Source: Romanomermis culicivorax
Taxonomy: Eukaryota; Nematoda; Enoplea; Mermithida; Mermithidae
NCBI GenBank assembly: GCA_963922205.1
Contig: CAWUHX010000134.1
Coordinates: 806,001 to 870,000 of the forward strand
Reading direction: 5' to 3'
Length of the DNA stretch: 64,000 nt
Part shown: in pieces, positions 10,758 through 20,905 of the stretch
Position numbering within the stretch: the first letter of the stretch is position 1
Layout: every line of letters starts with the position of its first letter
Position numbers and translations under genes: made by a program
Notes under the pieces: generated by a model
Database searches by the model: none
Seen by the model: the letters and a program-made list of their open reading frames with translations, nothing else
What the model was told of the DNA's origin: nothing

Positions 10758-13700
10758 TCAATGATGGGCACCGTGACCGTGATGCTGTTTTTCGGCGGCT
10801 CGCTTGGCCTCGCGTTCTCTTTGTATTTGCAGCATTTCGTCTTGCAATTTGTCCAATTCCGGGATTCGTTCGCCGGTCATGCGGCCGGTTATGACATCGC
10901 CAAGCTATAAGAATATAACAGTTTATCGGAAATAAAACTGATTGAGAAGTTTGATTCAAAGAATATTTGTAGCTACAGTATAAGAATATAGACAGGAAGA
11001 CGTCATAAAAAATGCTTCAACGTCCACTAAAAAAGTTGTTAACGGTTGAGAGTTCAAAAATTTCAAATATTGTGTTTGTTGATGCCAAATTCAAAATTAT
11101 GTGCCCTGTCTGTGTGCACGTGTGACATTTATGTCTGATGTAGAAAAAGTATCACCATCTTCAGCAATCAGAATACATTGTATGCAGTCTAGAGTTTATT
11201 CATGAATGCAGGTTCAACATCAAATCAGGACATCAATCACAAATTCAGTGCGCCTATTGACTGCAGAGCCAGTGCGAAAGCAACAAAAAATTTATAATGC
11301 CTTCAAACATGTCAAATCGATCGATATAAGATAGAGTGCATTCCATCATGAGTGGTCGAAAGATGTCAGACGTCCAGGAGAACTGCAATCAATAAACTGA
11401 TCTTCCTATTTATCGGCTGCCATCTTTGTTCTTGTCTCAAGAAGCCATTCCATATCAAAAATCCATGCAGAGGTTGCATGTATACAAAGCTAAAATGCTG
11501 GAGTCGAGAACAAATTTTCGTGGAAAAGTGTCGCTGGAAAATACATATTTTTTGTTCTCATCGGGTACATACGAGAAAAAAAATCAATCGAATAAAAAAA
11601 TTTTCTCGTGTAGAACGCAAATTTGTAAAAAATTCCCAAATTATTTTTTGGAATGCGGCTTTTGTTTGAGCCTCAGGTTTGAAACAACTTTTTGCAAGCA
11701 GCAAAATGTTTTGCTTCGGAAAGCTCATTGGATTGTTGTAGTGAATATTTCAAAAATCAAAGTTCCAGAATGTTTGTTTAAAAAATATTTTGACACCCTG
11801 TGCTTTTATAGCTGCGCGTGAATCCTTGAACTGAACTTGCTCTCTTTTAGTGATTGAAATAAAAAATCATCCCAATGATGTTTCGAAACAAACATGTCGG
11901 TGCAAAACTTACTCGCCAACGATGACTGTAGGCCACGTCTCTGGCTCGTTCCCAGGACAGCGGAGCAGGCTTTCGGTGGTTGACCCTAAAATAAGTCAGC
12001 ATTTTAGTGTTATTAACCTGGAAGGTGAAACTCGATAAAAGTCAAAAAACTTTAAGTAAAATAAATTCACAAAATACAGGAACATTTTGCAACTTTTCGA
12101 AAATCTCATCATGAACATCCGCATGCGCCCGAACACGTAAGAAAAAAACATACGTTACTCACACAACTTCTAATTTTCTAAACGACCAAAAAGCCATGAA
12201 CAAAATTCCCGAACCAACCGTTCCCATTAGGAAGAAAAGCGGCCATAGCTGAAATAATATAAACATAGATCAATCGAAGACAGAAAAAAATTCGAATTCT
12301 TATTTTTTCAACAAAACTATCACCTAAGTTTCAGCAGGTATGATTGTTACAGTGAAATTCTGTCATAATTTAATAGTTTCATAAGTCGATAGCCCTATAC
12401 AAAGCATGGTTTTGATATCCACGTTCCTTTAGATACAGTAATATTTTGACTGTAATTATTCATTTTTGCACTACCAATGCAAGCGACTCTTCAAAGGTCG
12501 TCATGAATGGGAAACTGTAGGGTTATCCGAGATTTGAGAATGATCACTTGAATGAATTGTGCGAATTTTACGTTTCGAATTTTGCCGTTTTATTATTCAA
12601 ATGGCTGAATTTATAGTGTTTATTTATCAATAACATATTCAAGATCTGTTTGTTAACTATTGACGCTGCGAATCTTAAAACATAGACGACTGCACATTCT
12701 TTCCAACAATATATGGTCAAGGGCCCTTACAGTAAGCATTTGAACTGAGGCCGATTCAATATATAATCAAACTTCATCTTAGAACTCTTCCTTAAGAAGC
12801 CACACTGATGGGAAAAGGACGTACTGAATTTTGATTTTTATCACCCTTCCGTCAAACGAAAAAATGGGCGCTGTTAGTTGAAATATTATACTGTAAATCT
12901 TAAAATACGAATATATAATGAGGAACGACATTTTTTAAATTCAAATAAAAACATGTGCGGCTTTCTGCGGGACACACCACAGAAAACAGAGAGCGCGACT
13001 TACGACCATCTGCATCAAAAATTAGAGCCCGAGGAATGAGCCTTAGAATCGACTCTTGACTTCACATGTTCGCTGTGTCTTTGAGAACTGATGCTTGGCT
13101 TTACACTTCAAATTTGCTTTAATAGTTGTAAATATCTGCAGATTAACCACAAAAAATACACTATGTTGTAGCCGATCAGAAGGGGCAATTATGGAATGAT
13201 ATGTTAATTTTGTAAATTACCTCTCTGAAAAGCTATGATTTTTATTCAAGTGTAAGACGAGGAAATTTTTTGAAATTCTTTTGAAAACATTTGCTTTTTA
13301 TAACTAGTCATGCGAATTCTTTGCACAAAATGATGTCGAATTCAATCCGTCAATAATAGAGTTGGAAATGTCAGCTGATCATCTGAAAAACGCATATGCT
13401 TCACATAACTACTTTACTTGATTGAAAACATACAAGTAATTGGAGGGGAAGTAATGCATGCACACAGGGGGGTCAGGGGAGAGATAAGCCCTCCTACCTG
13501 CGACCCTAGGCACCCCTCCCTGGCCCGAAGAAAATCGCCAAACACCCCTCCCTGAGCTTTTTCAAAGATATTTTTTGATGATTTTTATGCATATTCAGTA
13601 TGAAAAAATGCTTCTGGACTTTTTTTTGTTTTCTTGCGCTCACCCACCACCGCCCTCGATTTAATGTTCAATGACCCAGCGCCTGGAAAATTCTTGCCGT

Positions 13701-15787
13701 GTATGTCTGGGGGAAGTGCTATAGGAACTCCTCGCAAATCGTCGGCCATATGGTTAGCCATTGGGCGACCTCTCCCCAAAGTTTTCCGATCCTAGCCAAA
13801 TGGTGGTTATAGGGACCCCATACTTTTGGCCGAAAAAGTACGGGAAAATGTCAATTTTTTGATGAAAAGTGTCAATTTTTGAATAAAAAAAATGGTCAAA
13901 AATGTCAATTTTCTCAGCGCTCCGCGCCATAAATACACTATATACGACTCTTTAGACAAAAATTACAATTTTTCGAACCGTTTTTCGGCCTTTTTTTGGT
14001 GAAAAAATCATTTTTTTCCTTCAGAGACCTCTGCCCCTAAAATTTTGGGAATCAGTGACCCCCCGACCACAAAAAAGTTGCCCGTCTCCCAGACCTCGAG
14101 GCCCCACTACATGTGTGATTGCAAATGGAAGTAGCACGCTTTACACTACGCTATTTTCTGCTCTTAAAATACTGCGGTATTGTCATGCGCCCTTGTTTGG
14201 TTCATCGTCAAAATTGGAGGACGTCGCAGTTGCACTAAGCATTGCCGAGCGAGAACGGGTCTACGACAATTGGTCGACTGTCAATTGGTCGACCGACAAT
14301 TGGTCGACCGTCGATTGGTCGACTGCGACACTTGGTCGAATACGACAATTGGTCGACCGTTAATTAGTCGACTGCGACAATTGGTCGACCGAAAATTGGT
14401 AGACTACGACTATTGGTCGACTGTCAAATTGGTAGACCAATCAATTTGTCGACCCGGTAGTTGGTCGACCCATATAATTATGATAGTTTGACCCAAAATT
14501 TACACAATTTTCGACTTTATTTTCTCTAGTCTTTACATTGTTGTTAAATATATGGGTAAATTACGAATGGCAGTGACGGTGGCCACGCCGAAATTTCTCT
14601 GACGCCGGTTTTTGGGGGTTTTCATGATGAAGGGAAAAAAGAACAAGTGAAATTATGCATGGGAAAAGCGCCAAAATTTGGAAGAGCCTCAACAGCGCTG
14701 CGCCCTTGGGGCGCAGCTGCTGTACCCTAAGCCTAAGCCTAAGGAAAATTTTAAAGGAAAAATAAACTCAAATTAGATTTCCAAATTCGTTGACTTTCGA
14801 CAATAAAGCGCGTCCCTAATCAGTGTTTTTTTTTGTGCCAAAACATGGTTTTTGGCACAAAAAAATTTGCGGCGGCCACTGCCATTCGTAATTTACCCAT
14901 ATATTTAACAACAACGTAAAGACTAGAGAAAATAAAGTCGAAAATTGTGTAAATTTTGGGTCAAACTATCATAATTATATGGGTCGACCAACTACCGGGT
15001 CGACAAATTGATTGGTCTACCAATTTGACAGTCGACCAATAGTCGTAGTCTACCAATTTTCCGTCGACCAATTGTCGCAGTCGACTCATTGACGGTCGAC
15101 CAATTGACGGTCAACTAATTGTCTTGGTCGACCAATTGACGGTCGACCAATTGACAGTCGACCAATTGTCGTCACCCCAGCGAGAACTGTCATCAATTTG
15201 ATTGGTTGGACAAAAATGTGTCATCGATCTGACTGGTGAAAAAATATAGTTTACCGCTTCCTAACCGCCTAAACCTTAACCTAAGCCTACGCCTAACTGT
15301 ATGCTTAAGCCAAAGCCTAAGACTAAGCCAACAAATCTGTCATAAAAAACTGAAAAACTCGATTAATTTTTCTCGACCAATCAAATTAATTAAGCATTGC
15401 CGAGTGAAATCCGTCAACAATTTGATTGGTCAAAAAAATTAATGGATTTTTTCAGTTTTTTTCCGACATATTTTCTGTCCTAATCTTAGGCTTAAGCTTT
15501 GGGTAAGGCTTAGCGTTAGACTCAGCTTAGGCTTAGAATTATGTTTAGGTTCAAGCCCTATTCAGAATTAGGATTCAATCGGTCAAATTGACGATAGCTC
15601 TGGCTCGGCAATGAATGCTTAGTCGCAATTGCTGACCTTTTCAGGGTTCCAGGATTCAGAAGGCTTCCGACATACTGACCTCGGGTTTCGTTTTTAGGTG
15701 AGTCAAAACGACGGAGAAACCTTTGCGCCGGGGTTCCGTGCAAATCTGTGGGTTCTTGATGTGGAGATTATCGGCCGGCGTACTCAT
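10758..15787 (-). CDS. NDUFA4-like (COXFA4/MLRQ family) small membrane protein, four exons
   Basis: Coding exons on the minus strand are 15787-15680, 12248-12163, 11985-11913 and 10904-10758: 414 bases, 137 residues plus TGA. All junctions keep phase. Donors are GTCAGT, GTGAGT and GTAAGT; acceptors are TTTCAG, TTTTAG and TTATAG. Exon G+C is well above that of the introns. The protein has a basic N-terminus, one hydrophobic segment at about 37-58 containing PLFFLMGTVGSG, then a charged tail ending in a His-rich stretch (HHGHGAHH). The Pro-Leu-Phe..Gly-Thr-x-x-x-Gly pattern at the membrane segment, followed by a Pro-rich stretch with Trp, resembles NDUFA4, a cytochrome oxidase-associated inner-membrane subunit. 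NDUFA4 is usually about 80 residues, so this would be long at both ends. Exon structure is firm, family assignment moderate. Intron 1 (3.4 kb) carries a foldback element and other repeats. Confidence 0.6.
12249..13454. other. Intron 1 of the NDUFA4-like gene, 3' part
   Basis: AT-rich DNA without recognised repeats. A possible alternative 12-base first exon on the minus strand (13015-13004, ATG followed by a GTAAGT donor in the right phase) is present. It would give a very short N-terminus, so I prefer the exon at 15787. Confidence 0.4.
13455..13705 (-). repeat. MITE-like repeat, GGCAAGAATTTTCC family, copy 2
   Basis: Closest relative of 3455-3715. It runs from GCATGCACACAGGGGGGTCAG to CTGGAAAATTCTTGCCGTGT, the latter being the complement of the end seen at 38729. 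It lies in intron 1 of the NDUFA4-like gene. Confidence 0.65.
13706..13932 (-). mobile_element. CATACATGTAA-family MITE, inverted partial copy
   Basis: It contains, in inverse order, the marks of the copies at 31594 and 37214: GGAAGTGCTATAGGAA, CATATGGTTAGCCATTGGGCGACC, and repeated GTCAATTTTTTGAT-type phrases. It breaks off at a GC palindrome (CAGCGCTCCGCGCC, about 13917), so the other end is missing. Confidence 0.55.
14262..15180. mobile_element. Foldback element with arms built of GGTCGAC units
   Basis: Left arm 14262-14590 and right arm 14868-15180 are near-perfect inverse complements, 310-320 bp each. The outer 200 bp of each arm is about a dozen 13-18-bp units of the type CAATTGGTCGACNG. 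The inner part is unique sequence ending AATTACGAATGGCAGTG at the left. The 280-bp centre holds a TTAGGC-type tract and a GTGCCAAAACATGG..TTTTTGGCAC hairpin. No open frame codes for a recognisable transposase. It lies in intron 1 of the NDUFA4-like gene. Confidence 0.8.
14726..14746 (-). repeat. Short TTAGGC-type tract (CCTAAG units)
   Basis: About three CCTAAG-type units, CCCTAAGCCTAAGCCTAAGG, just inside the foldback centre. A similar tract in the opposite orientation precedes GGTACAGC near 8150, and both sit next to AAAATTTTAAA and GCGCTGTTGAGGCTCTTCC phrases, so they are copies of one module. Confidence 0.7.
15185..15560. repeat. Inverted pair of degenerate TTAGGC-like arrays
   Basis: 15262-15335 carries about ten CCTAA/GCCTAAG-like units and 15480-15560 carries CTTAGGCTTAAG-like units on the other strand. 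Between and outside them the phrase TTTGATTGGT recurs. The arrays look like decayed telomere-type repeat in a second, weaker foldback arrangement. Confidence 0.5.
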
Positions 15788-17245
15788 TTCGTATAAGTTT
15801 AGCGAAGCAACTGAAAAATTCACCACACTAGCAAACAAGCGCGTCTGACGTAATCAGCCCGATGAACAAAATATTTTTTTAAAAATTTTCGAAATGGACA
15901 AAACGTAATAAAATGATCGATCTTTATTCAAAGACCGCACGAAAGATCGAAAAAACAAGCCTAGGAAACGTTCAATAGTGAAGAGAAACGTGTTCGGAGA
16001 GAAAATTTTCCACAAACAAAAGTGGGTAACCGAATGGAAGACAGCCAACCACAACACTGAAACGGTCCCTATATTTTTCGTGTAGTATACAATGCACCAT
16101 GGATACATAAATCGATGCCAAAACCGTGCTGAGCACTAAGAATATAATGTTTGTTGGCAAATATTTTATCCTGCTCCATTCACAATTGTTTATTTTTTGA
16201 TAAATCTACCGAAAAAGGCGAATGAGGACTATATTGCCCAAGATGTACAAGTAAATTAGCAAAAAATGCTTCCATGGTGTGCCCCATGTCAGGCTCATTT
16301 CTGAACAACGTATTAAGACAGTGATATGCCCAAGGGTCACCTTTTCAACATTTTACTTTCCCATGAAAAGAGATTTTTTTAATACTTGAACCTATGGAAT
16401 AATTGCAGCATATAAGTTACTTCATTTCCTAAAATTTCGTACCCGTGATGTTAATATTACAGTAGGTGTTTACATGTCCACCATACAGTATGTTTTTTTA
16501 GGTGCTGTGAGTTACTGTAAAGTATGCAAATCAACATTTTCGCGTGTTGAGATTAAGTTTGCGGTCACTCGCTCAAAAAGGATATGGTTGACAAGAAAAA
16601 CTGAAGTGATAACTTCCTCAGACTTAATGAATTACAAGGATTTTGAGGCACGTAATTCGAAGAGTACATATTTTTATGCTCTTGTTTGTAAACTGAACCA
16701 TCAAAAAAATCGCATCAATTTCTTATTAATCTTTTCTACATTTCATCAGTACTCAGGTGAGTTTATGTATCATACAGTTTCATAAGAGAATAATCTTACG
16801 TTCAATTCACTGACTACGGGGCTAATCACAATACTGTTAATTATATAAATAGTGAAAAATTGAATATTGCATCGAATTGCACATTTATGGCATTATCAGC
16901 AGACGACTGCCTTCAAAATGTCAAATGCCTTTTTACGCTCAAATTGTCCCTTCATTTTCTAACCCGGTGTCTCCGGCAAATTTTTTATATTGTCGATAGA
17001 TGACCGATTATATATATTTTTCAGTGACTTTTTCCGATTTCGACAAAACTGAAAGAAATCCAACACTCTCTACACATATGTCAACTTCTCAACTCCAGAA
17101 TCAAGAACAACCATGCATCGCACTACTTGAAAATTCATGAAATTTACTATTTCGTTCGATTTTTTGTCGAAGTGACGCCTTGACTGCGCCTCGCTTCGCT
17201 CCCTCTATGATGACAAGCGAAAGCCCAAAAAGGATGGTAATCTTT
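15788..17245. other. Region upstream of the NDUFA4-like gene, no gene recognised
   Basis: Balanced to AT-rich sequence. A 103-codon plus-strand frame at 16474-16785 has no recognisable domain, no clear splice context and AT-driven codons; I do not support it as a gene. The promoter of the NDUFA4-like gene should lie just above 15790 on the minus strand, but no TATA motif stands out. Confidence 0.35.
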
Positions 17246-17762
17246 CCGGCGCGGAGCGCCGGAAAATTTTTTGGGTAATTGACATTCTGGGATGCTGGAA
17301 AATCAATTTTCCGAACATTTATTTCAAGAATTAGATTCCAATTTTGTGTTCAACAGTCGTAATTTCTAGAATTTTAATTGAAAATTTTTAAAATCTGTAA
17401 TTTATTTGTAAACTCTCATGAACTTGGTCGAAAATATATGAGTAAGAAGAGTATAAATTTCCGAAAGATATTCCCATGAAGCTTTTCAATTGATTTTTTG
17501 TTAGCAAAGAAATAATCGCATCATAAAGCATAGAGACTTGACGTATTGATTTTTCTCAAAAGGAAAAATGCGAATCTTCATTAAATAAAATATTATGATA
17601 AAATGTTAAAGATTATCAATTAAAACATGAGATACTACGTTTAAGATGATGAAAACTATTATAGATTAAGTGATAAATGAAGGTAGACATGATAAAAGCC
17701 AGGCCTGAGCTACTTAATGAATAATGATGATTATTAAAGCAATAACCGGCGCAAAGCGCCAG
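17246..17762 (-). repeat. GC-hairpin-capped module type A, copy 2 (inverted)
   Basis: A 517-bp unit bounded by CCGGCGCGGAGCGCCGG (17246-17262) and CCGGCGCAAAGCGCCAG (17746-17762). It is full-length and inverted relative to 8452-8965. The right flank (17763-17825) has the recurring AAAATGCACTAAAATGCATC core that also adjoins other palindromes. Confidence 0.8.
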
Positions 17763-17940
17763 AAAATTTTGAGATTTGGACCTCCTAAAATGCACTAAAA
17801 TGCATCTTTTCAATATGAAAACCCAAAATTTTTCTTCCACATTTGTGGAAAGAGCTCAAAAATTTTTTCCACATTCCAGATTTTTTTTCCACATTATAGT
17901 GCAAATGTGGAAAAAAACAGTGCCTCCGACCAGTTGGGGG

Positions 17941-18308
17941 CATACCTGTAAGACCTCCGACCAGTTGGGGGGGGGGGGTAGGAAAAAGTCGAAATTTTTC
18001 CCGAAAAAGGCCAAAAAATACTCTTTTTTGCAAATTTTTTTAATTTTTTCCAAACTGGAGGGTGGTTGGGGGGGGGTAAATGATTTTGGGTACAAGGTTG
18101 GCCAAGTTAGGGGGGTCCCCCCAACCCCCTAGGGGGGGGGGGTAGAAAAAAAGTCGAAATTTTTCCCAAAAAAGGCCAAAAAACATTACACTTTTTTGCA
18201 AATTTTTTGAATTTTTTCCAAACTGGGGGGGGGGGGTAAATGATTTTGAGTACAGAGTTGGCCAAGTTGGGGGGGGGTCCCCCAACCCCCCCCCCAAGTA
18301 CAGGTATG
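17941..18308 (+). mobile_element. CATACCTGTAA-family MITE with internal tandem duplication
   Basis: Begins CATACCTGTAAG and ends TACAGGTATG (inverted terminal repeats). The body is two tandem versions of a 170-bp unit: G-run, AAAAGTCGAAATTTTTCCC, a GGCCAAAAAA phrase, CCAAACTGG, G-run, TTGGCCAAGTTGG and C-run. Another fragment, CCTCCGACCAGTTGGGGG, abuts its left end. No clear target duplication. Confidence 0.7.
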
Positions 18309-18854
18309 CCTCTGTCCTAGAAATAAGAATTGAAAAGATTCGTTTTCCAGCAATCTAAAATATCAAAATTTCAAAAAAAATGAACAAGTTATACTCATAC
18401 CGAACAAGTTATACTCATACCAATCTTTTCATTTTCTCTTCAAAATTCAGAAAATTAGGCTTTAAAGCCTAAAACCGACGCGATTCGAATGAAATACAGG
18501 AAAACTAGCTTTTTGGTGGTTTTTCCGATTAAATCAAGCCTTTTTATTGATTTTAGAGTGAGCGAACAAAAATCTATCTGTTCAACCGAAATTTTTTCCC
18601 AAGTTGCACATTGCTACCTGGCCTGTTGTGCAAAAAACCCTGCTCGCTAACTGTTTCGCCCCCCCCAAATCGGTGTTTTTGGTAAAAAAATCTAGAAATG
18701 CGGAATAAACTTTAGGCACTTTCGTCAAATGTCGAAAAAATTGGGATTTTCAAGTCGAAAAAGTGCGTTCTAGTGCATTTTAGAAGGCCAAAACGAAAAC
18801 CTCTAAATTTTCGGGCCCTTCGTGTCGGTAATGATTATTCTGATGATTCCTTGT

Positions 18855-19025
18855 CATACCTGTAAGAGGTCTGACCAGTTGGGGGGGGGGGGGGAGTTCG
18901 AAAAAAGTCGAAAATTTTCCAAAAAAAAGCCAAAAACATACACTTTTTGCCAATTTTTTCCAAACTGGGAGGGGGTTGGGTATATGGTTGGCCAAGTTGG
19001 GGGGGGTCCCCCAATTACAGTTATG
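18855..19025 (+). mobile_element. CATACCTGTAA-family MITE, clean 171-bp copy
   Basis: Ends CATACCTGTAAG and AATTACAGTTATG. It is flanked by TTCCTTGT (18847-18854) and TTCCTTGC (19026-19033), an 8-bp target duplication with one mismatch. The middle has long G and C runs that could pair. It cannot code for a transposase. Confidence 0.8.
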
Positions 19026-19033
19026 TTCCTTGC

Positions 19034-19592
19034 TCTCGAGAATGACCGTGAGTGTGTCTACTTAACTTAATTTTCAGCATTCAATATTTGTTGTTACCAC
19101 ATAGTATGTCTCATCTTGTGGTTCAATCAGTTCATCTTTAATTTTGCGTTTTAGCATTTTTCGATTTTTTTCCCAAAACTTTTCTGCGGTCTCTACAAGT
19201 TTTGAACTTTGTCGTGAACATATTTTTTGCATTCAGCTAATGATTGAAATACCATTGCTTTGGAACAGTGACAGATATTGCTGGTTGAATAATCCAAATT
19301 TTTGGTTGCTTTTTTGATTTTACAAATTAAAGTGGCATGCTTGCAATATGATTTTTTGCATTTTGTTCGACTATGAAAAATAATTGAATTGAATGAAAAA
19401 TTAGACCACTCATCAAAGAAATAAATGCCGAAAAGATTCATTTTCCACCGTTCTAGTGCCAAAACTCCAAAAAATTGTCCCAAAAATGATTCATATGCAG
19501 TCTATCATTTTTCATTTCGGCTAAGCGTGAATATATCAGCCGTCGAATTTGTATGCAATCAAGGTTTTCCTCGCTTTGACTTTTTTGTTAAC
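19034..19592. other. AT-rich DNA with repeat-core remnants, no gene recognised
   Basis: Short phrases of the module cores recur here (for example AGATTCATTTTCCACCGTTCT near 19434). Frames on both strands are short and of low complexity. Confidence 0.35.
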
Positions 19593-19725
19593 CATATCTG
19601 TAAAAGGCTCAACTATTTGGGGGGCGGAGTAAACCGAAAATTTCGGGATGGGGTCCCAATATTTCCCAAATTTTGGGGATGGAATCCCAAAAGTCCAAAA
19701 AAAGTCAGGGGTTTTTTTAGTCATT
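19593..19725 (+). mobile_element. CATACCTGTAA-family MITE, truncated
   Basis: Left end CATATCTGTAAAAGG at 19593, followed by a GGGGGGCGGAG run and the usual AAAAAAAGTC body. It is cut off where the AGGAGCC-capped repeat starts near 19726. Confidence 0.5.
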
Positions 19726-20400
19726 TTAGGGGCCTGGGCCCCTAAAAGTTTGGAAATGGCTCCTAAAATTTTAGGTCCAGGAGCCATTTTGGCTCCTAAA
19801 ATTTACAGTTATCTATTCATATTTTAGTGGATTATCGTTATTTTCATTCAATTTTAGGTTTAAAGTAGGTGTTTTATAGGCTCTAAAATCATAAAACAAC
19901 GAAAACAACATTCTAAAATTTTTTGAGTCGGTCTGTTCACTGTTTTTCTACAAATTCAACTTTCTGGGGAAGCAAATTTTCGAGAAAAGAAAAAAATATG
20001 GGGGTTCGACAAGGAAAAGAGGAATTTTGGTGCATGGTCAAAATCTCAATTTTTAAAACTTTTGTAAGTATTATTTTAAATATAGAGCCACGTTTTAATT
20101 CATAATTAAATGGGTGATTGGCTGGAAGGTAATGAACTCAAGTGCTACCTTGGAAGAAGGTCTGCACAAAAATTTCTTGACCGATCTTTGAACATGTGGA
20201 AAGAAGTCTGTAACCGAAAAATGCTGCTTTGAAATAGAATTTTGAACAAGAATTTTTTTGAACACGTATCAACTGTTTGAATATCCATATAATTTAATTA
20301 TAATATACATTCTACAGTGTGTTACAAGTCCATTTTTCGATATTCTTCATTTAAAAATTTTTGCCTCCTAAAATTTCAATTTGGCGCCTAAAAATTATTA
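19726..20400. repeat. AGGAGCC/GGCTCCT-capped repeat, copy 2 (inverted)
   Basis: Palindrome AGGAGCCATTTTGGCTCCTA lies at 19779-19798; the far end reads GCCTCCTAAAATTTC..TTGGCGCCTA. It is an inverted relative of 4437-5446, of about 675 bp. No gene in it: the 60-codon frame starting near 19923 is not convincing. Confidence 0.6.
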
Positions 20401-20675
20401 CATGTATGTTTTTCAGCTTTTTGTTACTATGAATTTTGATAAATTCTTATAATAATCTGACCCAAAAATCCAAAAATTTTGTTTTTTCTTCATTTCTGAT
20501 AAATTATTGACTGCAGAAGCATGAGTATGTTCAGAAAAGCTCAAAAATGCATAAATAAAGCATGGGGTAGCATTTTTAAGCGAAAAAACGATATGGCAAA
20601 CAAATTTGACCTCTTCCGCCAGATGGCGAAAGGGTCTCTGCTAAAAAATAGTGCGTTCGCTCAACATTCACCAGT

Positions 20676-20897
20676 TTATACCTGTGATTGGAGGGGGCCC
20701 AACTTGGTGGAACTCTACAACCAAATCTCGGAACCCCAACTCGGAAAAATTTGGAGAAAAGTAGCTTTTTTGGTCGTTTTTGGGAAAATTTTCAAAATTT
20801 TTAGCTTTTCAGCCCCCAAAATTATGGGGATTTTGAGATTCCCACCCCAAAATTTTTGGTTTACCCCCCAAATTGTTCGAACCTCTTTCAGGTATGG
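20676..20897 (+). mobile_element. CATACCTGTAA-family MITE, long variant
   Basis: Ends TTATACCTGTGATTGG and CTTTCAGGTATGG. Flanks TCACCAGT (20668-20675) and TCACCACT (20898-20905) are an 8-bp duplication with one mismatch. The body phrases CCCCAACTCGGAAAAATTTGG and CCCCCAAAATTATGGGG match 2190-2460. Confidence 0.65.
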
Positions 20898-20905
20898 TCA
20901 CCACT

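Noticed and set aside
13004..13015. Alternative 12-base first exon for the NDUFA4-like gene
   Set aside because: The phase fits, but the exon at 15787-15680 also fits, is longer, has coding-like composition and gives a residue pattern closer to the family. Kept only as an option.
14262..15180. Possible CRISPR-like array from the regular GGTCGAC units
   Set aside because: Units are 13-18 bp with no unique spacers, appear as inverted arms of a foldback element, and lie in a eukaryotic intron.
16474..16785. 103-codon open frame on the plus strand
   Set aside because: No family, no splice context, AT-driven residues and no support from a second exon.
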